Of a stretch of 64,000 nucleotides of DNA, positions 58,221 to 64,000 are shown piece by piece. The first letter of the stretch is position 1. Every line of letters starts with the position of its first letter. This stretch comes from Microbacterium sp. (lineage in GTDB: Bacteria; Actinomycetota; Actinomycetes; Actinomycetales; Microbacteriaceae): positions 248,001 to 312,000 of the forward strand of contig NZ_JAFKIP010000003.1 of NCBI RefSeq assembly GCF_017305435.1. The letters are read 5' to 3'. The notes below the pieces were generated by a model that saw nothing but the letters and a program-made list of their open reading frames with translations, made no database searches and had not been told where the DNA came from. Both the position numbers and the translations under genes were made by a program.

Positions 58221-58230
58221 TTATCCACAA
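58221..58230. promoter_or_regulatory. Perfect DnaA box in a divergent promoter region
   Basis: TTATCCACAA at 58221-58230 matches the DnaA-box consensus fully. A looser TGTCCACGG lies at 58249-58257. They sit between divergent genes at 58201 and 58308. A DnaA role at this promoter is only inferred. Confidence 0.6.
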
Positions 58231-58307
58231 TCGGCGATTTCGCGGATCTGTCCACGGATCCGGCATCGCCGCTCCCACGCGCTCCTCGGCGCGAGCACCC
58301 TCGTGCC

Positions 58308-59450
58308 ATGTCGATCACCGTCAAAGCCGCCGATGCGGCCCACTTCCTCTCCCTCGTCCCGGGACTGTGCGGCTTCACGCCGACGCAGAGCCTCGTCCTC
58401 GTCCCCATGTCGCGGGGGCGCAGCCTCGGGGCGATGCGCCTCGACCTGCCGCCGGAAGACGCCGACGAACCCGGCGTCGACGCCGTGGCATCGACGGCGA
58501 TCGGCATGATCTGCCGCGTCGACGAGGCCGACGCGCTCGTCGCGATCGTGTACACGGATGCCGCGATCGGGGGCGGGACGCAGCTCCCCGGCGCCGCCGT
58601 CATGGACGCGGTCAGCTTCCACGCCGATGCGAGCGGTCTGCGGCTGCTCGATGCGCTGACCGTGGCATCCGACGGCTGGGGATCGCACGACGACCCCGAC
58701 CTGCCTGCGGGCGGTCGGGCCCTGGCCGACCTGCGTGCGCGCGACGCGGATGCCGAGGTGCTGGCCGGCTCCGGACGGCGCGCCTCGACGGGCGACCAGA
58801 GCGCCGGAGCGGTGCTGCCGCGTGTCGGGCAGCCGGCGCGACGCGCGGTGGGGCTCGCGATGCGGTCGCTGACGACGGCGCTCGAGGTGATCTGCGGCAT
58901 CCCGTCGATGGGGCGGGCGGCGCCCCGGATCGATCCCGGCGCACTCGAGGCGGCGTGCGAACTCGACGACCTGCCGGCCCTCTTCGAGCATGCGCTCGCC
59001 TGGCGCCCGGCGGAGTCGCCCATGCGCGCGGCGATGCTCGGCTGGTGCCTCGGCCGACCGGGCCTGCGCGACATCGCGCTCGTGCAGTGGGCCACCGATC
59101 AGTCGGGCGGCGACATCGCCTCCGACGCGCAGCGCCGCTGGGAAGACGGCGAGGAGTATCCCGTCGACCTGGCGCTCGTCATGTGGGGGGACGCGCCGCG
59201 ACCCGACCGCGCGCGGCTGGAGTCGGCGCTCGCGGTCGTGCGCGAGGTCGCTGCGCTGCTGCCGAAGAAGCACCGGCCCGGTCCGCTCGCCGTGTGCGCG
59301 TGGCTCTCGTGGGCGCTCGGCCGGTCGTCGCACGCGCACCGCTACGCACGGAGCGCGCTCGCGATCGACCCGCACCACGGCCTGGCCGACATCGTCCACT
59401 CCTTCGTGCAGGCCGGGCACCTGCCCGAATGGGCGTTCCGCGCGGGGTGA
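58308..59450 (+). CDS. DUF4192 domain-containing protein
   Basis: Cytoplasmic protein of 380 residues with the DUF4192 opening: FLSLVPGLCGFTPTQSLVLVPMSRGRSLGAMRLDLP. Actinobacterial family without established function, often near lysS. The rest contains ALVAIVYTDAAIGG and a C-terminal helical part, LPKKHRPGPLAVCAWLSWALG. ATG at 58308 was chosen because that start gives the family N-terminus. Confidence 0.88.
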   Translation: MSITVKAADAAHFLSLVPGLCGFTPTQSLVLVPMSRGRSLGAMRLDLPPEDADEPGVDAVASTAIGMICRVDEADALVAIVYTDAAIGGGTQLPGAAVMDAVSFHADASGLRLLDALTVASDGWGSHDDPDLPAGGRALADLRARDADAEVLAGSGRRASTGDQSAGAVLPRVGQPARRAVGLAMRSLTTALEVICGIPSMGRAAPRIDPGALEAACELDDLPALFEHALAWRPAESPMRAAMLGWCLGRPGLRDIALVQWATDQSGGDIASDAQRRWEDGEEYPVDLALVMWGDAPRPDRARLESALAVVREVAALLPKKHRPGPLAVCAWLSWALGRSSHAHRYARSALAIDPHHGLADIVHSFVQAGHLPEWAFRAG

Positions 59451-59464
59451 GGGACGCGAGCGCG

Positions 59465-60127
59465 TCAGTGCAGGAGAGCGAGGAGGAGAGCCACGGCGAG
59501 GAAGAGGATGCCGAAGATCACGTCGATCGTGCGCTGCCCGCGCGCGGTGCGCGTGAACCGCCGGAAGCCGTGCGCGGCGACGGCGAAGAAGCCCCACATG
59601 ACGGCGATGTCGACGGCGACAGCGGTCACGGCGACCGTCGCGTACTGCGGCAGCAGCGGGTCGGCGGGCCGGATGAACTGCGGCAGGAACGCGAGGAAGA
59701 ACACGATGGCCTTCGGGTTCAGCAGGTTCACCCACAGGCCGCGACGGAACATCGACCAGCGCGACTCCGTCGGAGCGGCCGTCCCCTCGGCATCCCCGGC
59801 ATTCCCGTCGTCCCAGGCTTCGACGCCCTCCGCCTCGCGCGCGGGGCGCCGCAGGATCAGGCGCAGACCGAGATACGCGAGGTACGCCGCGCCGGCGTAC
59901 CGGATGACGTTGAAGAGCACGGGCGACGACGCGACGAGCACGCCGACGCCGAGCGCGACGACGGCGATGTGCACGATGAGGGCGGCCTGCTGGCCGAGGA
60001 TCCCCCAGATCGCGCGGCGGAACCCGTGGTTGAGGGCGTTGCCCATGGTGTTGATCGCGCCGGCCCCCGGCGTGAAGCTGATCACGACACACGCGACGAG
60101 CAGCGTCAGCCACAGCGAGAACGCCAC
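59465..60127 (-). CDS. LysE/RhtB family amino-acid exporter
   Basis: Membrane exporter of 220 residues with about six helices. The N-terminus VACVVISFTPGAGAINTMGNALNHGFRRAIWGILGQQAAL carries the P-G motif of the family; LNPKAIVFFLAFLPQFI is the other hallmark. It probably exports a basic amino acid or homoserine-type compound. It is next to lysS, but no LysG-like regulator accompanies it. Its ATG lies 7 nt after the lysS stop. Confidence 0.9.
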   Translation of the reverse strand: MAFSLWLTLLVACVVISFTPGAGAINTMGNALNHGFRRAIWGILGQQAALIVHIAVVALGVGVLVASSPVLFNVIRYAGAAYLAYLGLRLILRRPAREAEGVEAWDDGNAGDAEGTAAPTESRWSMFRRGLWVNLLNPKAIVFFLAFLPQFIRPADPLLPQYATVAVTAVAVDIAVMWGFFAVAAHGFRRFTRTARGQRTIDVIFGILFLAVALLLALLH

Positions 60128-60134
60128 CGCGGGG

Positions 60135-61688
60135 CTACTTCACGAGCGGGAAGAGGATGGTCTCGCGGATGCCGAGGCCCGTGATCGCCATGAGCAGCCG
60201 GTCGATCCCCATGCCCATGCCGCCCGTGGGGGGCATGCCGTGCTCGAGCGCGCGCAGGAACTCCTCGTCGACGCGCATCGCCTCGTCATCGCCGCGCGCC
60301 GCGAGCTTCGCCTGCTCGACGAAGCGCTCACGCTGGATGACGGGGTCGACGAGCTCGGAGTACCCCGTTGCGAGCTCGAAGCCGCGCACATAGAGGTCCC
60401 ACTTCTCCACGACGCCCGGGATCGTCCGGTGCTCACGCACGAGCGGCGAGGTGTCCAGCGGGAAGTCCATCACGAACGTGGGGCGCTCGAGGCCGCCCTT
60501 GACGAAGTGCTCCCACAGCTCTTCGACGTACTTGCCGTGCGTCGCGACCTTCTCGGGCACCTCGACCCCGACCTCGGCGGCGAGCGCCTGCAAGTCCGCA
60601 AGCGAGGTCTCCGGCGTGATGCGAAGCGGCGCAGCGCCGCCAATTGCGCGACTTGCAGCCGCGGACAGCGACTCGTACATCGAGATGCGGTCCCACTGAC
60701 CGCCGAGATCGAACGCCGTGCCGTCCGCCCACGTGACGGTCGTCGAACCGGCGACGGCGATCGCCGCGTTCTGGATGAGCTCCTGCGTCAGGTCGGCGAT
60801 GCCGTGATAGTCGCTGTACGCCTCGTACGCCTCGAGCATCGCGAACTCGGGGCTGTGCGTCGAGTCGGCCCCCTCGTTGCGGAAGTTGCGGTTGATCTCG
60901 AAGACCCGGTCGATGCCGCCCACGACGGCGCGCTTGAGGAAGAGCTCGGGAGCGATGCGCAGGTACAGGTCGGCGTCGAACGCGTTCGACCGCGTGACGA
61001 ACGGCCGCGCCGCCGCCCCGCCGTGCTGCACCTGCAGCATGGGCGTCTCCACCTCGAGGAACCCGTGGCCTTCGAACGTGCGACGCAGCGACGCGTTGAC
61101 CTTGGAGCGGGCGATGACCGTCTCGCGGGCCTGATCGCGCACGATCAGATCGAGGAACCGAGAGCGCACGCGCGTCTCCTCCGACAGCTCGGAGTGCAGA
61201 TTCGGCAGCGGCAGCAGAGCCTTCGAGGCGATCGCCCACGACGAGACCATGATCGACAGCTCGCCGCGGCGGCTCGAGATCACCTGGCCCGTCACCGACA
61301 CGTGGTCGCCGAGGTCGACGAGCTCCTTCCACGCCTGCAGCGACTCCTCACCCACCTCGGCGAGCGAGACCATCGCCTGGATGCGCGCACCGTCACCCGA
61401 CTGCAGCGACGCGAAGCACAGCTTGCCGGTGTTGCGGCTGAAGACGATGCGCCCCGCGACCGACGCCGTCACCCCGGTCTCGGCGCCCGCCTCGAGGTCG
61501 GCGTAACGCTCGCGCAGAGCCGCGATCGTGTCGGTGACGGGCACGCTCACGGGGTAGGCGCCACCCGCGGTATCCACCCGCTCGGCGAGCAGCCGCTCGC
61601 GCTTGACGAGACGCACGGCCTTCTGCTCACTGACGTCGTCGGCGAGCAGGTCGGCGGTCGGGTCCGCTACGGCGGGGGCGTCGGTCAT
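60135..61688 (-). CDS. lysS: Lysyl-tRNA synthetase, class II
   Basis: Class II aminoacyl-tRNA synthetase of 517 residues. N-terminal OB fold (about 70-180), then motif 1 (RRTFEGHGFLEVETPMLQ), motif 2 (FEINRNFRNEGADSTHSPEF) and motif 3 (GGMGMGIDRLLMAITG). It charges tRNA-Lys. A short segment reading SRAIGGAAPLR in the linker near residue 352 is coded by unusual codons (see findings). The DUF2520 gene ends 10 nt upstream on the same strand. Confidence 0.96.
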   Translation of the reverse strand: MTDAPAVADPTADLLADDVSEQKAVRLVKRERLLAERVDTAGGAYPVSVPVTDTIAALRERYADLEAGAETGVTASVAGRIVFSRNTGKLCFASLQSGDGARIQAMVSLAEVGEESLQAWKELVDLGDHVSVTGQVISSRRGELSIMVSSWAIASKALLPLPNLHSELSEETRVRSRFLDLIVRDQARETVIARSKVNASLRRTFEGHGFLEVETPMLQVQHGGAAARPFVTRSNAFDADLYLRIAPELFLKRAVVGGIDRVFEINRNFRNEGADSTHSPEFAMLEAYEAYSDYHGIADLTQELIQNAAIAVAGSTTVTWADGTAFDLGGQWDRISMYESLSAAASRAIGGAAPLRITPETSLADLQALAAEVGVEVPEKVATHGKYVEELWEHFVKGGLERPTFVMDFPLDTSPLVREHRTIPGVVEKWDLYVRGFELATGYSELVDPVIQRERFVEQAKLAARGDDEAMRVDEEFLRALEHGMPPTGGMGMGIDRLLMAITGLGIRETILFPLVK

Positions 61689-61698
61689 AGCCCCGATT

Positions 61699-62406
61699 CT
61701 ACCGAGGTGCCAGGCCGTCCTCCGGCGCCCCGTCGCCCGCCTCGACGAGCGCGCGGTCGACCGTCGAGTGCACGAGCGGCGTCAGGAACCGCCCCGGCGC
61801 GCTCACCCCCGCATCCCGCAAGAGCCGCGCCGCCTGGCCGACGATGGATGCCGAGAACTCGGTCGCCGTCGCGATCGCCTCGCCGTACACGGCACGATCG
61901 CCTTCGGCGACGACGACCGGCTCGCAGCCGAGCTCGACGGCGAGCGCCTGCGCGATCGGCAGCACGGCGGGAGGTGCGGTGACGGCGGCGAAGGCGTCAC
62001 GCAGCTGCCGCAGATCGATCGAGGTCCCCGTGAAGGTGATCGCCGGGTGCACGGCGAGCGGGATGGCGCCGCGGGATGCCGCCGGCGCGAGCACCCCGGT
62101 GCCGTGCGCCGCGGACGTGTGCAGCACGAGCTGGCCCGGCTGCCATGCACCGAGCTCGGCGAGACCCGCCACGAGTCCCGCGAGCTCGGCCGTCGGGACG
62201 GCGAGGATCACGAGCTCGCTGCGGCGGACGATCTCGTCGGCGGCGAGGACGGGCACTCCGGGAAGGACGGCCTCGACGCGATCGGGGTCGGAGCCGGCGG
62301 TGATCCCGGTGAGGGCGTGCCCCGCACCCGCGAGCGCCGCGCCGATCACGGGGCCCACACGGCCCGCACCGACGAGCCCGACGCCGAGACGGCTCGCCTG
62401 ACTCAC
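61699..62406 (-). CDS. Rossmann-like and DUF2520 domain protein
   Basis: Cytoplasmic protein of 235 residues. An N-terminal NAD(P)-like Rossmann fold (GLVGAGRVGPVIGAAL) with a DUF2520 C-terminal half (LVHSTVDRALVEAG). Often located near panC in actinobacteria, where a pantoate-related role has been suggested; panC is absent here. GTG overlaps the PH-domain protein stop (GTGA). Confidence 0.85.
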   Translation of the reverse strand: MSQASRLGVGLVGAGRVGPVIGAALAGAGHALTGITAGSDPDRVEAVLPGVPVLAADEIVRRSELVILAVPTAELAGLVAGLAELGAWQPGQLVLHTSAAHGTGVLAPAASRGAIPLAVHPAITFTGTSIDLRQLRDAFAAVTAPPAVLPIAQALAVELGCEPVVVAEGDRAVYGEAIATATEFSASIVGQAARLLRDAGVSAPGRFLTPLVHSTVDRALVEAGDGAPEDGLAPR

Positions 62407-64000
62407 GAGAGCTCCTCCCGTGCGTGCTCGTCGGCCGAACCAGAGCCGGCCGGGCCGGAGTCGGCGGGGCCGGACGGCACCTCGGCATCCACCGCGCTCC
62501 ACCGGTGCGAGCGGTCGGCCGCGGAGGCCGCGACGACGGCATCCGCCGTGCGCTCCCAGACGGCCAGCGCGGCGTCGCGATCGATCACGCCGAGCGTGCC
62601 CGACACGGGGCCGAGGACCGTATGCCCCGTGAGATTGGCGAGCCGCAACGGGCGATCGACCGGGCCCTGACTGATCCGCACCGACTGCAGGCGCGCGAGC
62701 GGCAGGATCACGAGCGCCCGCCGCAGCACACCGTGCCGGAGGAGGAGCGCCTGCGGAGCGAGCAGGGCGCCGTTGCGCCGCCACGACAGCGGACGCAGCC
62801 AGCGCGCGCGGCGCGGCGTCGTCGCGAACGGGTCATCGCTCCGCCGCGAAGACCCGAGGAGCCCGTGTGCGAACAGCCCCGCCACCTCCTCGTCCGAGAG
62901 CCCGGGCAGGAGGAGGCGCAGCACGCGCTCGACGTCGGCGGGGGTGCCGACCGGCAGCACCTCGGCGAGCTGCAGGGACTGCGCGTCGTTCGCCGACCGA
63001 CCGGACAGCCGGTTGACGCGGATCGCCCACCAGCCGAACCGCCGCCACAGCACCGGCTGGTAGACCTCGACGGCGTGCACGCGCCCGGGTGGCAGCGTCT
63101 CGGTGACCGTCGTGAAGAGGCCGAACGTGACGCGCACGCCCGCGTGCGTCGGTGCGATCGAGTAGCGCAGCGACCGGGTGATCCGCCGGAACCAGTACGC
63201 CCCGAAACCGAGCAGCGAAGGCACGATCGCGAACAGCACCCACGGCGTCCCCACGATCGCTCCGACGATCAGCGCGATGATCAGCGCGAGGAGCCACAGC
63301 GTCGAGCCGGAGAGCAGATGCGCGGCGATGAGCCGCCCCGGCGGGATGTGCACGACGGATGCCGGTTCGAGGTCGTCCGCGGCATCCACGCCGTCGATGA
63401 GGCCCGACAGCCCCGCCGTCACGACACCGGCGGCGGCCCGGGTGCGGCCGGTGGCGCCGCCCGCACGCGCTTCGGCGGCGCGGGCCTCGGCCAGCCGACG
63501 GCCCGACGCGAGGCGCAGGATGTCTGCGCGGACTGCCTCCGCGTTGGCGGTGGAGAGGTACTCGAGCTTGACCCCGGCATCCGCCCCCGCGCCGACGACC
63601 TCGAGCTTGGCGGCTCCCAGCAGACGAGCGACCATCGGGCGCGTCAGGTTGACGCCCTGCACGCGGTCGAGCGGCGCACGGCGGTGCGTGCGGAAGAACA
63701 CCCCCGAGCGCACCTCGACGTCGTCGCCCGTGATGCGGAAGGTGTGGAAGCGCCACGACAGCCAGAAGATGCCGAAGAGGAGGAGCAGGATGCCGAGGAC
63801 GACGAGCCCCGCGACGAGGAGCAGGTTGTTCGTGACGACGTAGTCGACCGGGTCCTGCTGGTAGCTCTCCCAGTCGTCGAATCCGGGAAGGAGCCACGCG
63901 ACGATGCGATCGCGGAGGTTCGCGATGACGAACCCGGTGACGACGATGAGGAAGAGCCCGCCGCGCAGGACGGGCGTCAGCGGATGCAGTCGATGCCACT
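62403..64000 (-). CDS. PH-domain (YdbT-like) membrane protein, 5' end outside window
   Basis: Partial gene: the frame is open to the right edge, so the true start lies beyond 64000. The visible part is at least 531 residues. It has an N-terminal region starting near WHRLHPLTPV, a pair of membrane helices, a bPH_2 domain (VEVRSGVFFRTHRRAPLDRVQGVNLTRP), two further helices, a second PH-like domain (GVRVTFGLFTTVTETLPPGRVHAVEV) and a third (LLLRHGVLRRALVILPLARLQSVRIS). Function unknown; YdbS/YdbT pairs are linked to membrane stress. Upstream YdbS is expected off the right edge. Confidence 0.85.
   Translation of the reverse strand, partial: WHRLHPLTPVLRGGLFLIVVTGFVIANLRDRIVAWLLPGFDDWESYQQDPVDYVVTNNLLLVAGLVVLGILLLLFGIFWLSWRFHTFRITGDDVEVRSGVFFRTHRRAPLDRVQGVNLTRPMVARLLGAAKLEVVGAGADAGVKLEYLSTANAEAVRADILRLASGRRLAEARAAEARAGGATGRTRAAAGVVTAGLSGLIDGVDAADDLEPASVVHIPPGRLIAAHLLSGSTLWLLALIIALIVGAIVGTPWVLFAIVPSLLGFGAYWFRRITRSLRYSIAPTHAGVRVTFGLFTTVTETLPPGRVHAVEVYQPVLWRRFGWWAIRVNRLSGRSANDAQSLQLAEVLPVGTPADVERVLRLLLPGLSDEEVAGLFAHGLLGSSRRSDDPFATTPRRARWLRPLSWRRNGALLAPQALLLRHGVLRRALVILPLARLQSVRISQGPVDRPLRLANLTGHTVLGPVSGTLGVIDRDAALAVWERTADAVVAASAADRSHRWSAVDAEVPSGPADSGPAGSGSADEHAREELS

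Overview
The window looks like a chromosomal segment from a high-GC actinobacterium, most likely a Microbacterium or close relative in the Microbacteriaceae. The evidence is dense coding on both strands, GTG and TTG starts, strong C/G third-position preference, the recurrent GGATGCC spelling inside genes, and an actinobacterial set of neighbours (RadA, ClpC, SorC-regulated glycerol genes, DUF4192, LysRS next to a DUF2520 Rossmann protein and a PH-domain membrane protein). This is inference from style and content; no rRNA is present. I see no transposase, integrase, phage gene, CRISPR array or origin of replication.

Layout. 1-3.8 kb: NUDIX hydrolase, aldo/keto reductase, RlmN and a TauE-type exporter, all minus strand. 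3.8-10.1 kb: a beta-glucoside module consisting of a LicT/BglG antiterminator, a RAT site overlapping a terminator, an EIIBCA PTS permease, a GH1 6-phospho-beta-glucosidase and two tandem HAD phosphatases. 10.3-12.9 kb: SDR, enoyl-CoA hydratase and SDR (acyl-CoA type metabolism). 13-14.2 kb: an APH-fold kinase and a MmcQ/YjbR protein. 14.4-19.6 kb: glpK-glpF-glpD with a divergent SorC-family regulator and palindromic boxes between them. 19.7-22.7 kb: an S-AA-T ECF transporter under a TPP riboswitch. 22.8-25.8 kb: a membrane-anchored D-Ala-D-Ala carboxypeptidase homologue and an SLC13/TrkA-C permease. 25.8-33.5 kb: an eight-gene uptake/catabolic operon (two SDRs, polar amino-acid-type ABC transporter, Asp/Glu/hydantoin racemase homologue, flavin monooxygenase) opposite a LysR regulator. 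33.6-38 kb: two related MarR genes, a DHA2 exporter, tRNA-Ser(CGA), and a second DHA2 exporter. 38-42.3 kb: L-lactate dehydrogenase, RadA, an SseB-like protein, a membrane-anchored secreted protein and an ArgA-like acetyltransferase. 42.4-46.4 kb: an ATP-grasp/Alpha-E, transglutaminase and GNAT operon. 46.5-49 kb: ClpC. 49-55.4 kb: amidase, sugar-type ABC transporter and AraC regulator. 55.6-58.2 kb: duplicated-domain lipoprotein, cardiolipin synthase and a small membrane protein. 58.3-64 kb: DUF4192 protein, LysE exporter, LysRS, DUF2520 protein and a PH-domain protein running off the right edge.

How the genes work together. The best-supported circuits are (i) beta-glucoside uptake and hydrolysis controlled by transcriptional antitermination, (ii) glycerol uptake, phosphorylation and oxidation under a SorC-type regulator, (iii) thiamine-type vitamin uptake under a TPP riboswitch, (iv) drug export under MarR control, and (v) two ABC-transporter-plus-enzyme operons with unknown substrates.

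The most distinctive non-coding feature is a series of long, nearly perfect inverted repeats between genes (25-110, 8286-8347, 10161-10222, 11143-11232, 14253-14330, 55531-55611). Nearly every one has its own private arm sequence, and several carry extra direct copies of the arm. No listed gene explains them, and they are the best candidates here for an undescribed element type.
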